A DNA stretch of 64,000 bases. Source: Drechmeria coniospora (Eukaryota > Ascomycota > Sordariomycetes > Hypocreales > Ophiocordycipitaceae). The position numbers and the translations under genes were made by a program. Numbering within the stretch: the first letter of the stretch is position 1; each line of letters begins with the position of its first letter. Where the stretch lies: positions 4,041,157 to 4,105,156 of the forward strand of contig NC_054391.1 in NCBI RefSeq assembly GCF_001625195.1. Direction: 5' to 3'. The notes under the pieces were generated by a model. It ran no database searches and was not told the DNA's origin. It worked only from the letters and a program-made list of their open reading frames with translations. Below are positions 53,764 to 64,000 of this stretch, in pieces.

Positions 53764-54800
53764 GAGGGGCGATGGGACGTCAGGGTAAGAGGATGCCAAT
53801 GCGTCTGATGTGGAGATGAAACTTTTCTATGATGCTAAAAGGTCTTTGTTTCGAGATCATTGGACGCCGTGGACGTCGCGCTGATGTGAACGACGTGCCG
53901 CGAAAGTTAAAGTCACATCGTTGACCTTGATGCCGTTCGCGACATGGGCAGCCGCTGAGTGATTGTCGCCACTATGCTCTTTTTGGTAATTAGTGGCGCT
54001 GCTTCACTGGTTGACTACTAAGTCAATCCCGTACAGACGAAGCATTTAAATTATTACAGTAAAAATTACATGCACTTGTAAGTAAGTACAGTACGGAGCA
54101 CTCCATACTAGGCAGTAGTTAGATGTACTTACTGACCAAGTACAGGACGGGGTGCTTGTACGAGCACATGTACAGCAAATTCGGCAATAATTACAGTGTA
54201 CCCCGTACCTGTAACTAGCTGTATTTATCGACAACGACCATTGTGACGACGTGCCCAAAGGCCTCCTTGTGCTGAAATGATTCTAAAAAAAAAGGGTCCG
54301 TCAGTATCCATCCATTTCAGGTGCCTCGTTCGCATCTTGCAAATCGTGACGGATTCTTTCGATATTTATTCTTACTTTTTTATTCGCAAGGCAATTGCAG
54401 GTGTCCCTATTTTGGCGAAATAGTTTGCTTGTGGCGGAACACTGCTTGTACGTCCATGAACAAAGGTGTTCTGCCGATCCGTAGACTATTTATTACCTGC
54501 TTGCAGACTGCCATACCTTGCAAGTCCGCAGCGATTCAGCCATCCTCGACGGGCATGGCAAGTTGAAGATGATGCTGAGCGACGTACTACGTATCTGTGA
54601 TTGCATTTCTGGCTGATCCAAACGAGGAGATGAAATGTTACGAGGATTCGCTCCAAATCTTTCTTGTTGTCTTGGGCGTGTTCGCTTTCGACACGCGTGA
54701 CCAACCACTGAAATGGGGATAAATCGCCGCCGCCAAACCCGAGACTTCCCACCTGCACATCTCACGAACGGCATAGAACGAACCGTCCATGGTGGTCAAA
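53764..54800. other. 1.0 kb divergent spacer with GTAC-rich tract D
   Basis: Lies between the HIRIP3-like gene and mdm35 and must contain both promoters. The part 54050-54222 is GTAC-rich like the other tracts (CAGTACGGAGCAC near 54089). Nothing else recognised. Confidence 0.55.
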
Positions 54801-55278
54801 ATGTCGGCGTCTCTTGCACCGGAATGTAATGAAGTCAAAGAGTAGGCGCACATTTCCCATTCAACGCGCATTCGTCTCTGACAAAGCTGGCAGACGCTAC
54901 GACACGTGCTTCCTGAAATGGTACAGCGAGAGTGAGTTGACCGCCCTTCGCCATCGTCGTCTCCGCCTGCTCATATGTCGCCTCTTCCTTCCAGAGTATC
55001 TGCGGGGCGCCGAAAAGGATAACAAGGAGTGTGCCGGCCTCTTCAAAGAGTATTCAAAATGCCTCAATGTGCGAAAGCCGGTCGATGGGTGTTGCGTGTC
55101 GGATCAGAAGTTAACATGGATGTGCAGGTCGCGCTGAAGGAACGGGGCATCGACAAGCTCCTCGACGAGGCACGGGACGATAACAAGGAAAACGACACGA
55201 GGCTTACGACACCAAAGCGTAAGTTTTTTCATCATCATTGCCGCCAAGATCTTGCTCGTCTCACTGTGCACAGAATAG
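54801..55278 (+). CDS. mdm35: Mdm35/TRIAP1-type twin CX9C mitochondrial protein
   Basis: Intermembrane-space protein that partners Ups1/PRELI lipid-transfer proteins and is imported by Mia40. Exons: 54801-54841, 54894-54931, 54995-55068, 55128-55218 and 55274-55278, giving 82 residues (yeast has 81). The spliced product has both CX9C motifs: CNEVKERYDTC, split by intron 1, and CAGLFKEYSKC. It also has FLKWYSE and LKERGIDKLLDEARDDNKEND, all family hallmarks. Intron 1 uses GTAGGC, a weaker donor. The last exon would code only Gln and the stop. If the GTAAGT donor at 55219 were not used, reading would run to 55358 and add about 50 unrelated residues. An in-frame ATG at 54789 lies upstream; MSASLAPEC is the family start. 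Confidence 0.87.
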
Positions 55279-56273
55279 CGAGCTCGCGCGGCTTGCTGGC
55301 ACGGACGGAGCCGAGAGTTGGGAGCCTGGGGTGGACGCAGACTGCAGGCAGCATGTAGAAACTCGCCACACAATTCAACATCCAACCTTTGCACGCAGTT
55401 ATCACCATCTACAACATCATCTACAATATATCATGCCATACCGCACCATACCGCAAAATACCATACCATTTCTGCTCCTCAAGTCTCGATTGAGCTCATT
55501 GACCTTTGCTGTCCACTCCTCCCACCCCTCCTCTTCTTGGATGTCGACCAGCCGGGGAATGCTGTCTGAAATTGGCCATGTGCAATTGCTGCCACGTGAT
55601 TCGCCCCAAACCGCCACCCCGAGTCCTCCCCCGCTGAGCTGGTTGTGGATGCACTGCAAGTACTATTACTTGTAGTTATACTAGTGATGAAGCGAGGGGG
55701 TGCGGAGTACAATGTACTTGAACAGTAAGTAATTACTTGCACCTACAGTACTTTCGATGGCGGTGTATTACCGGCGTACAGGCGTACAGGCGTACATGCA
55801 ATTTCCGCTGGCCACTAATATTACTTACTGCTGGACTGGACTTATTTCTTGTAGGTATCGCTCCTAGTATTATTCCATGTCCTTATCTGCTCTAACTCGC
55901 ACGCGAACCTCGAGCCGCCGCTGATCCTCCCCCTCTCCTCCAACGGCAATTTCCATTGCGAGTTCCTGGCCGGTTGAGCCTCCGGTCCGTCCCTCCGTCG
56001 TGCACATCGAACCGATCGCACCTCTCAAGCAGCGCTTCGGCTGTTGCATCGCGGCAAGTCGTCATCGAAGCCGGCCTCCGCTCCCTCCTCTCCCGGTCTG
56101 TCGGCTTGCGTCACGGTCCCGAGCCAACGACCTCCCTCCATTGCGACGTCCAGCTACGGGCCATTATTCCTATTTCCATTCCTCGCAGGCCTCGGCCGGA
56201 AGGAAAGAAAGAATCGACGAGCAAGTTCACGCATCCGTCTCACGGCATGTGCTGCCTGCAGACGTAGCGATCT
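55279..56273. other. 1.0 kb spacer upstream of the small membrane protein gene
   Basis: Contains GTAC-rich sequence at about 55660-55870 and a pyrimidine-rich part from 55900 on that is probably promoter and leader. Frames crossing it have no family likeness. Confidence 0.5.
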
Positions 56274-56694
56274 ATGCACCCGTTCTCCATCCTCACGCTC
56301 GGCATCTTTGTAGCTGGCTACATCACCGCCCGCTGGGACCTCGTCACCCGCCTCTATGAGCTCGCCATCTTTGCTGCCGAGTACGGAGTTGTCGTGTGTT
56401 CTCCCGCCCTCTCCGGGAGGATGTCTGTGCCTGCTAATCCACCCTTCCTCCGTCCACAGATTCGCGCGGCAAGAGGCGTCGTCGGATTGACTGCCCTATT
56501 CCTCGCCATCTTCGCTCCCGTCGCATTCCTCGCGGGCAAGGAAACCCATCTGGTACGGATCCCCCCGGACCAATACTTGCATGAACAGATGGGTGTGGCG
56601 ACACGCAGGCTGACATGGCCCACTGCAGCATCCCCAGACGCCAGGCCTCGGCGTCTCCGCACGAGAACAGCTTCGCCGCCGCGGCTCCTTCTGA
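56274..56694 (+). CDS. Small two-helix membrane protein, 92 residues
   Basis: Three exons: 56274-56393, 56460-56552 and 56629-56694. Introns 56394-56459 (GTGTGT donor, GCTAATCC branch, CACAG acceptor) and 56553-56628 (GTACGG donor, GCTGACATGG branch, TGCAG acceptor) keep frame. The product has two hydrophobic segments, FSILTLGIFVAGYITARW and GVVGLTALFLAIFAPVAFLAG, separated by a polar helix (LVTRLYELAIFAAEYG), and a short basic tail. I seem to recall similar short MHP...GYITARWDLVTR proteins in other ascomycetes, but no function. The stop is only 34 bp before the gpi1 start on the same strand. The strong branch sites make the gene real; the exact 3' end is less sure. Confidence 0.72.
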
Positions 56695-56728
56695 CGACCG
56701 ATAGCCCACGCGGACAGGGTCTCTTGTC

Positions 56729-59202
56729 ATGGTAGAACATGATGGCTTGATGCGCGTGTTTTGGCCGACCGATGCGTGCAAGTCGGACCGGCCCGGCGTC
56801 GTGGTCGGATGGAGGAACTCGACCCTCGACGTCCTCGTCGTGGCCGTCCTGGAAGACGTCGATGTATGCCCTGTGCCCTTCGAGTTCCCGTGTGGATGAG
56901 AAAGGCTGCTGACGAAACGATGACGCACGCAGGCCCACGACGTCGAGTTTCACCTCAAATTGGGCACCTTCTTTCGCGGCTGCCCTCACAGCCCGAGCCG
57001 GATCTACGAGGTCTGCGGTCACTCCTCGATGCACGTCCTCGGGGTCTCGAATCCGACAGACGCCGAAGGTGCCGATCCTTCATGGGTGCGCGCGACGACG
57101 ACGCCATCCTCGAAGCGGCCCGTCATCAACTGCGCCAAGGCCTCGAGTGTCCAGCTCATCCTCTACGACCGGCCCGGGCCCAAGGCGATGCAGTACATCT
57201 CGCTCGACCCCATGGCCTTGGCCCTCGGCGATAAAGGCTCGGCCTGGGACAGCAGCAGCAAAGGTGCCGACGAGTCGAAGGGCGATGTCGAAAAGCAGGA
57301 ACGAAAGGAAAACGAGGCTCGTCGAAGGCTCGTCGAGAAGCTGAAGCTGCACACCATCACCAATCGAGTGCCGTCCGCGAGGGACAAGGCCTTGTCCAAA
57401 ATCATCCACCAGGTCAACTGGTCGTGGGAGCTGGACCAGGAACTGCAGAGGAATGTGGGCCGACTCGGTCCGCGGCCGAGGCGCGGTCTCAGCGTCTCCG
57501 AGATGGTCGTCGAATCGGCGACGACGATGAGAAACTACGTCCTGCGCCAGCTCCGGGAGCTCTTCACCCTCTACCTGTTTCCCATCCTCCGACGCGGCTT
57601 CTGCCTCCTCCTCCTCGGCCATCGCGTCGTCGCCGAGGTCTTGCTCGTCATGCTCGAGTGGCAGCCGAACCCGGGGGGGGCCGCCCTCAAGGACATATCG
57701 GCGACGGCCCAGCAGATCGAGATTCGGCTGCAGCAGTTCTGCTACTGGCCGATGCAGTACTCGACCTTGCGTCGGCGAAACATGAACTGGGCGAGCGTGA
57801 CCAACAGCCACCCGGACTACATCCGCTTCTACAACAGCCTCTGGCTCGTCGCCAACGACGTCATCATCGGCATCGCCCTCGGTTCCTACATCATCGACCA
57901 CGCAGACTGGGTGGCCGCCGAGCTGGCACATCTCCTGCGGACCTACACGGTCGAGGCCCTCCACCAGAGCATCGAATGGCTCATGGGTTGGCCTGCCGGT
58001 CTGAAGCTCAACACCGAACTGGCCGCCTTTCTCGGTGATTTGTTTCTCTGGGTCATCGACTACTGGTCCAGTAAGTCTGCCGCCGCCTTCTCGTCCGCGT
58101 CGCCGTCCTGTCCGATGCTGACGTCTCCAGGCTGCATCGAGGCGCTGAGCCCGTTGCTGCCGCGGCTCCTCTGGTTCATCGGCTTCGCCTCCTTTGCCGG
58201 TGCGAGCATGCCCATCGCCATCTTCTCGGACCTCCTCTCCGTCCTGACCATCCACATCTACTCCTTCTACCTCGCCTCGGCGCGCATCTATCACTGGCAG
58301 CTCACCATCCTCCAGTCGCTCTTCCATCTCTTCCGCGGCAAGAAGCACAACGTTTTGCGGAACCGTATCGATTCCTGCGACTACGACCTCGACCAGCTGC
58401 TCGTCGGCACCATCCTTTTCACCCTCCTCTTCTTCTTGCTGCCGACCATGGTTGTCTTTTACCTCAATTTTGCGATTGCGAGAATGATCATCATTTCGAT
58501 GAAGGCCGGCTTCGATACCTTGCTTTCTTGCTTGAATCACTTTCCACTTTTTGCCATCATGTTGCGGGTCAAGGACCCCGGACGGCTGCCAGGTGCGTTT
58601 CTCGGGAGCCGAGGAGGCTGGGTTCGTGCAGTGGAGGAGGGCGAAGAATAAAGACTGACAGGCGCAGGCGGCATTCAATTCGAACTCCGAGATACCCACG
58701 ATTATAGAGCATCAAACACCACCACCACCACCACCACCACTACTACTAAGATTCCCAAGGAGCCGGCGACGTCGGTCATTTATCTCAGGGTTCGTTGTCC
58801 TTACTGTCCTGTCCTGCCCCGCCTGTCCTTTCCTTGTTTGCCTTTCTCGTCTTGAGCGGTGGGAGCGGAGACTGACACGATGATGGGTAGTCGATCCCGC
58901 TCAGCTTTGGGGCCATGTTCCACCAGTACTCGCAGATGGCGAACCGGATTCGGAAACACTACCTGTCACCTCGGGTGCTGCTCTGTCTGTTGACGGGGCA
59001 GTTCGTGCCGCCAATCGACCGGAAGAACCTTTACAGCCTGCAGTATAGCATGTTGCCGGCTAGGAGACCGACGGTGTGGGAGATGTGGCGGGTGGTGAAC
59101 ATGGAACTGCCCCAGAAGAAGCCGTTCCCGCTGCCAAACGTTCCTTCACTCCCAAACGGCGGTAGAAGGGGGGCGAACGGACGGGCGAGGTCGTATCACT
59201 AG
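56729..59202 (+). CDS. gpi1: GPI-GlcNAc transferase subunit GPI1 (PIG-Q)
   Basis: Subunit of the ER complex that makes GlcNAc-PI, the first step of GPI-anchor synthesis. Five exons: 56729-56863, 56933-58070, 58131-58592, 58668-58789 and 58891-59202, giving 722 residues. The N-terminus has GLMRVFWPTDACK and GVVVGWRNSTLDVLVVAVLEDVD. The core has HPDYIRFYNSLWLVANDVIIGIALG and IEWLMGWPAGLKLNTELAAFLGDLFLW. The C-terminal helices include LTIHIYSFYLASARIYHWQL and LFHLFRGKKHNVLRNRIDSCDYDLDQLLVGT, all Gpi1 signatures. Exon 4 holds ten Thr in a row from an ACC/ACT repeat. For exon 4, a second acceptor 6 nt upstream (58661) would add two residues. The gene begins 34 bp after the small membrane-protein gene. 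Confidence 0.95.
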
Positions 59203-59891
59203 TAGTAGTCGAGGTGAAGGAATAATATTAATCATTTGCACATGATGTTCACAGCATTCTTCACATGCTGCACATACTTACATGAAGCTTGGAGCCCACG
59301 AACTCTTCGTGGTTTGGTCGGGGCGTTTGATGCTCCACATGGGGACATGCGCCATCTCCGTTCAAATCGAATCCGCCATCCAGTGAGCCAAACGTGCAAG
59401 CTTCACCGGCATTGTCGGGAGTAGAATCTGGCTTGTAGCCTTTGTAGGAGGTTGGAATGCGGCCGTCCCTGGGTGAGGCGGCATGCCAATCGGAGCTGGA
59501 GTGGGGTCGAAAACGAGGGTGGCTTGGAACCTCGCAACTACCTGAGTATGGTTACCGACGTACTTATGACGAAGCGTCTAGAACCTCGACTCCATCCTTA
59601 ATACGTTGCAAAAGACGGTTATTGAATCGACGTGCACAGGCCCAACCCGGATCGTTGGACTTGGTCGCCTCACCGGTCCATCCATCTTCGTTTTTTTCCT
59701 GCCTTGCGTTCTGCAAGCAAGACATAATCCGAGACGAGAGCCGCTGAGAGATCGAGAACGCCTGAGGCCCTGCATCCGCCAATCCAACGTGTAACGCAAG
59801 CTGGGCACGTCTGCTTCCTGCTACGTACCAGAGCAGTGCCGGGCGGGAACGAGGTCCTGACGCGTGCTCTTCCGACGAGGGTCAAGACACT
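59203..59891. other. Spacer between gpi1 and the tubulin cofactor C gene
   Basis: 690 bp holding the gpi1 3' region and the next gene's promoter. Frames on both strands near 59560-59950 lack family likeness. Confidence 0.5.
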
Positions 59892-61269
59892 ATGGCCATG
59901 GACCCGAGCCCGCGCTTCTACCAGCACTTTCAAGCCAGCGTGGCGGGTGAGCAAGTCCCTGCGAAGCCGTTACGCTTTGCATCAAGAGGGATGGCCAGCT
60001 GACTGGCACATGTACGCACCTCGCAGTTCTCGAGGATCAGATAGAGCAATTGACATCTGCATCGGCTGTTGCGGGCGAGCGCCAGGACGCCATCAATCAT
60101 CTCCTCGCTGGCATTGCCAAACTCCAAAATGAGGTCGCAGATGCCGCCGAGACCACACCGTCATATGACCGTAGGCAATACTCTGAGGTTCGGCCTGTCC
60201 ATCCTCCCTCCTCCTCGATCACCTCCTCCATGTTACACACGCGCGCAAACGCACGCAAGCACGCACAGGCAGCGTCGGAATGGAGGCTTATTTCTCCTTT
60301 GCATAGACTATCAAGGGACTACAAGAGAAGCTCAACGAGACTGTCGCCAAGGTCAACCCCCGGACACGCTTCCAGTTCAAGCGCTCCGGAGCCGGCACTG
60401 CCCACGCCGACACGGACGGGGGTGTGTCGTCGAGAATCGACCCGAGATTGAATCCAGGGAGCTTTGCCATGAGCTCGGCACCGGCGGTTCCTTCGACGCG
60501 GTCCAACGATGCCGACAACGGCGGTGATGACGAAGTTGACACCCTTGGCCAGCTTCCTGCGAAACCATCGAGCGCGCGTGATTACAACTTGGAAATGTCG
60601 ATGCCCGGCGTGGCCGGTATCCGCAAGCCCAGCTTCTCGACGGCCAGCAACATCGGCATCTCGAACCAGTCGGGGCTGCACATAATCCTGCCATCGTCGG
60701 CAGCTCGCGCGACCGCCTCGGGTAGTCTCACCGACTTGACTGGCTGCATCGTCGACATGTCGGTCCCCACCGCGACTGGCCAGCCCTTTGCCGGCCTTGC
60801 GCTCAAAAACATCCGCGGCAGCCTCATCGTCGCCGGCCGCGTGAACGGACCGGTCCATATGACGGCCATCGCCGACAGCATCGTCGTCGTCGTAGCCCGC
60901 CAAGTCCGGATCCACGAATGCAGGAACGTGCACCTCTACCTGCACTGCAGCAGCCACCCGATCATCGAGGACTGTACGGGCATGCGCTTCGCGCCGCTCC
61001 CCGCCCCCTACGTACTCTTTCACCTCCCCATCGGTGGCTGATCCATGGTGCTAACAGTGAGGCAGATGACGGAATCCGAAGGCAACACGGAGAACCAGTG
61101 GGACCAGGTGGATGACTTCAAGTGGCTCAAGGCCGGTCACAGCCCCAACTGGACCGTCCTGCCCGACGAAGAAGTGCTCGACGCCGATGTGTGGACAAAG
61201 ATCGTGCCGGGCCAGCCTGGCGCGAGCATGCAGGAAACGCTGGCCAAGGTTGGCTTGCCGCGAGGGTAG
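59892..61269 (+). CDS. Tubulin-folding cofactor C (TBCC)
   Basis: GTPase-activating partner in the tubulin heterodimer assembly machine. Exons: 59892-59946, 60027-60187, 60307-61011 and 61066-61269, giving 374 residues. The N-terminal helical part reads DPSPRFYQHFQASVAVLEDQ, then SYDRRQYSETIKGLQEKLNE, then RFQFKR. This joined order fixed the exon 2/3 border in preference to an earlier GT. The C-CAP/TBCC beta-helix (about 195-300) has SGSLTDLTGCIVDMS, LKNIRGSLIVAGRVNGPVHMT and RQVRIHECRNVHLYLHCSS. The Arg in QVRIH (about residue 273) fits the arginine finger. The end WDQVDDFKWLKAGHSPNW is the family's C-terminal signature. ATG codons at 59892 and 59898 are both usable. Convergent with med9. 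Confidence 0.94.
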
Positions 61270-61522
61270 AGCTCGTACGGGTCCGCAGGGGGGGCAGGCT
61301 ACCGGCCTTTCGAAGAAGAGCAGACGAATCCATGTGATATATGCTGGACTGGGCAACGCCCATGGCCCGCGTGGAGTAGAAGTTTACCCAGTAACGCTTT
61401 TGCATCCTCCAACGCCAATGAGAGAAAAACTAGGGGAAAAGCCGCCAACCAACAGCGCTTGCTTGGTCCACCAACGTGTGCAGTGCACGGGAAGAAGGGA
61501 CAGGGACCCATCACATGACATG

Positions 61523-61966
61523 TCACGACTCCATCTTCACATCGGCTCCTGCCCCGTCGTCCTTTCCAAACCGAACGCCGCCCTCGCGCAGGCTCTCAAG
61601 AAGGGCGCGCTGGAGCTTGATCCTCTCCTCGAGCTCCTTCATCTCGCACCGCTGCTCGTCGAGGGAGCGTGTCATGTCCGGCAGGGTGCGGACCTGGGCG
61701 CGGGCGTGCTGCAGCTTGTGCTTGAGGGCATCGGTCGCACCCGGCACGTCCTTGAACGAGAGCTGCTCGCCATTGCCTTGAATACCGGTGCCCGCCGTCG
61801 CGTTCCTCGTCGCCGACGAGCCTGACGTGGTCGTGTCTGTGGTGATGCCCGACGATGACTGGATGCCGGCACGGACCTTGGCCAGCACCGTCGACAGCTC
61901 CGACAGGGAGTCGAGATCGTCGGGTGACAGCGAGGGAGGGAGACCGAGGGCGTTCTGGCCGTCCAT
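61523..61966 (-). CDS. med9: Mediator complex subunit 9 (Med9/Cse2)
   Basis: Middle-module Mediator subunit that links activators to RNA polymerase II. Single exon, 147 residues. The N-terminal helix LPPSLSPDDLDSLSELSTVLAKVRAGI, a Ser/Thr/Gly-rich linker, and SFKDVPGATDALKHKLQHARAQVRTLPDM with a coiled coil (SLDEQRCEMKELEERIKLQRALLESLREGG) match the fungal Med9 pattern as I know it. The frame is open to 62020, but MDGQNALGLPPSL at 61966 is the likely start. It lies back to back with the phosphoglycerate mutase gene, 658 bp between starts. Confidence 0.87.
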   Translation of the reverse strand: MDGQNALGLPPSLSPDDLDSLSELSTVLAKVRAGIQSSSGITTDTTTSGSSATRNATAGTGIQGNGEQLSFKDVPGATDALKHKLQHARAQVRTLPDMTRSLDEQRCEMKELEERIKLQRALLESLREGGVRFGKDDGAGADVKMES

Positions 61967-62624
61967 GGCGGACGTTGCAAGCGACAAATGCTCGCCTGCT
62001 TGCTTTCTTTCCGCTTCCAACCAACCGAGGATGAGAGGGGGGGGGCGGGTTGCGGGCGTGGCTCCGGGGAAATGCGCGCTCGGAAGCGGGGACTCGTTGC
62101 TGCGGCCAAATAGGGTTTTTTTTTTGCGGGAGATGCCTTGGGCTGAGACGGATTGGATGACTTTTGTGATGGGACGGGAGACGGGATGGGTTGCGTTGCG
62201 TTGATCTGGGTCGGTGGAACTGGATAGATGGAGTCGTCATTCGATGCGTTATCGGCCTAGATCCATCCACGACGAACAACCCCCCCACCTCTGAATTTAC
62301 AAAGCCAAAACTACCTAGTAAGTAAGTACAAGTGCCGAACGGCGCTACTTACAGCACACTGCTTTCCGACCGTAGGTACATACTACAGTAGGTAGGTAGC
62401 CAGCCAGCGTACTTATAGTGGGGTGGCAAAAGTGTCGATTAACTTTGTCGTGGTGCGCTACCAAAATTGAATCGTCACTTTTGTCTACTGTAGTGACTGT
62501 AGCAGGTACCGGCCTACCCACCCTACAGGCTATCGCAACCCTCAGGCACGCAGCTCCCTCTCCCTCCAACAACAAAACTACGAGCCAATTGGTATCCCTA
62601 GGCCCGACCGAGATCCCTTCCACC
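61967..62624. promoter_or_regulatory. Bidirectional spacer between med9 and the iPGM gene
   Basis: Both promoters lie here. A T/A run near 62115-62125 and GTAC-type words near 62310-62400 (GTAAGTAAGTACAAGTG, CTACTTACAGCAC) are the only features seen. Confidence 0.5.
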
Positions 62625-64000
62625 ATGTCCAAAACCGAGCACAAGGCCTGCCTCAGTATGTCGACCCCTAACCCGCTGCCCCGCCGTCGTCACCATGGCC
62701 GAGGCGAAGAGGCAGATACGCAGCCGTCCGTCACCTCGTCCGCTGCTGCTTCCTCGTCCTCTCCTCCCGCCTCTCCTCTCCTCTCTCCTCTCCTCTCTCC
62801 TCCTCCCTCTCTTCCTCCCTCTCCTCCTCCCCCCCCCTCCTCCTCATACTCCTCCTCCTCCTCCTCCTCGACCTCCTCCTCCTCGGCCTCCTCCTCCCCC
62901 TCCTCGCCTGTCCCTTCGCCGCCCGACCGGTGGGCCGGACGGCGAGAAGGTTGCCTCCGCCAAGCGTCCCGATTTCGTCCTCGTTCTCTGCTTCATCCTC
63001 GTCTATCTCGAACTCGCCTGGCTAATTCTCTTGCTGCTGCGCTCCCGCAGTCGTCATTGATGGCTGGGGCATTCCCTCCGAGTCCAGCCCGAAGGATGGC
63101 GACGCCATCACCAACGCCAACACGCCCGTCATGGATGAGCTGTCCAAGAACCCCCACGGCTTCACCGAGCTCGAGGCCTCCTCCCTCGCCGTCGGTCTTC
63201 CCGAGGGTTTGATGGGCAACTCGGAAGTCGGTCACCTCAACATCGGTGCGGGACGTGTCGTCTGGCAGGACGTTGTCCGCATCGACCAGTCCATCAAGAA
63301 GAACGAGCTTGTCGACAACGAAGTCATCAAGAAGACGTTCCAGAGTGCCGCTGCCGGCAATGGCCGCCTTCACCTCTGCGGCCTCGTCTCCCACGGCGGT
63401 GTCGTACGTCTCGTCCCCGCCTCGGCGCCTGCCTCGGGTCCGTCGCCACCGCTGACATCCGGCTAGCACTCGAAGCAGGAGCACCTGTACGCCCTTCTCC
63501 GGGCCGCCAAGGAGTACGCCGTCCCGCACGTCTACATCCACTTCTTCGGCGACGGCCGTGACACCGACCCCAAGTCGGGCGCCGGCTACATGCAGGAGCT
63601 CGTCGACTACCTCAAGGAGGTGGGCGTCGGCCAGATCGCCACCGTCGTCGGCCGATACTACGCCATGGATCGCGACAAGCGCTGGGAGCGTGTCGAGATC
63701 GCCCTCAACGGCCTGTGCCACGGCGTCGGCGAGGCCAGCGAGGACCCCGTCGCGACGGTCAAGGCTCGGTACGAAAACGGCGGGTCCAAGGACAAGGATG
63801 AGTTCCTCACGCCCATCATCGTCGGTGGTGCCGACGGTAGAATCCAAGGTGGGTCGACTGTCGTGCCGGCTGCACGGGCTGATGACTGACGACGGCCCGT
63901 CACCGCCAGACGACGACACCATCTTCTTCTTCAACTACCGATCCGACCGCGTCCGACAGATCACGCAGCTCCTCGGCGACGTCGATCGATCGGTCCTTCC
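62625..64000 (+). CDS. Cofactor-independent phosphoglycerate mutase (iPGM), 5' part
   Basis: Glycolytic enzyme interconverting 3- and 2-phosphoglycerate with Mn2+, unrelated to the animal cofactor-dependent enzyme. Exons: 62625-62655, 63051-63403, 63467-63848 and 63910 to beyond the window end. The spliced start reads MSKTEHKACLIVIDGWGIP. The first metal Asp lies in VIDGWG, directly after intron 1. The phosphorylated Ser is in GLMGNSEVGHLNIGAGR (about residue 68). Further blocks: GRLHLCGLVSHGGVHSKQEH, VYIHFFGDGRDTDP, VVGRYYAMDRDKRWER and FFFNYRSDRVRQI. Intron 1 is long for this genome (395 nt) and packed with TCC/CTCC repeats. About 285 codons are visible, roughly half of the usual 520. Confidence 0.96.
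62740..62915 (+). repeat. TCC/CTCC polypyrimidine tract inside iPGM intron 1
   Basis: Nearly pure pyrimidine sequence, mostly CTC, CTCC and TCC units, ending well before the GGCTAATTC branch-like site of the intron. Confidence 0.85.

Noticed and set aside
1..64000. Search for transposons, CRISPR arrays, secondary-metabolite clusters, rRNA and tRNA genes
   Set aside because: No transposase or reverse-transcriptase motifs, no long terminal or inverted repeats, no polyketide or peptide synthase, no convincing RNA gene were seen. CRISPR is not expected in a fungus and none was found.

Overview
The window reads as nuclear DNA of a filamentous ascomycete, most likely a Sordariomycete and probably Hypocreales. 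The genus cannot be fixed from sequence alone. Evidence: short (about 50-150 nt) GT...AG introns with CTAAC/CTGAC-type branch sites, GC-rich codon third positions, compact gene spacing, and fungal protein types (BimE-type APC1, Q-rich SWI1, fused CWH43, fungal Med9). There is no sign of prokaryotic operons, plasmid, virus or transposon.

I support 22 protein-coding genes, two cut by the window edges. Left part (1-11.6 kb): 3' part of APC1 (+), eIF3e (-), mitochondrial ribosomal protein mL49/IMG2 (+), SWI1 (-). A 6.4 kb stretch without a convincing gene follows (11.6-18.0 kb), holding G-runs, a 13-bp tandem repeat and a GTAC-rich tract. Then UTP6 (-) and CWH43 (+, 8 exons) diverge. A lone cytochrome P450 (+) at 25.4-27.4 kb sits between two GTAC-rich noncoding tracts. 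At 29.2-37.5 kb are a CCCH/FG nucleoporin-like gene (+), RPS20/uS10 (-), a CUE-domain Cue3/ASCC2 homologue (+), and a C2H2 zinc-finger protein fused to a trypsin-like domain (-). DNA polymerase epsilon catalytic subunit POL2 (-) fills 39.0-45.8 kb. The right part holds COX20 (+), a conserved fungal hypothetical (-), aldose 1-epimerase (+), a DEK_C/HIRIP3-like chromatin protein (-), MDM35 (+), a 92-residue membrane protein (+) directly upstream of GPI1 (+), tubulin cofactor C (+), MED9 (-) and the 5' part of cofactor-independent phosphoglycerate mutase (+).

Most genes are housekeeping genes with unrelated roles: cell cycle (APC1), replication (POL2), chromatin and transcription (SWI1, MED9, HIRIP3-like), translation (eIF3e, uS10, CUE3, UTP6), mitochondria (mL49, COX20, MDM35), GPI anchors (CWH43, GPI1), tubulin folding (TBCC) and carbohydrate metabolism (GalM, iPGM). 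No gene cluster with a joint function is visible. Accessory-looking content is limited to the P450, the zinc-finger/protease fusion and the repeat-rich spacers.

The best candidates for something undescribed are the zinc-finger/GDSGG-protease fusion, the small two-helix membrane protein ending 34 bp before gpi1, the recurring GTACTCCGTAC-type tracts, and a young 132-bp tandem duplication that covers a stop codon. Exon borders were placed by reading splice signals and keeping frame with recognised protein families; no alignment was run.
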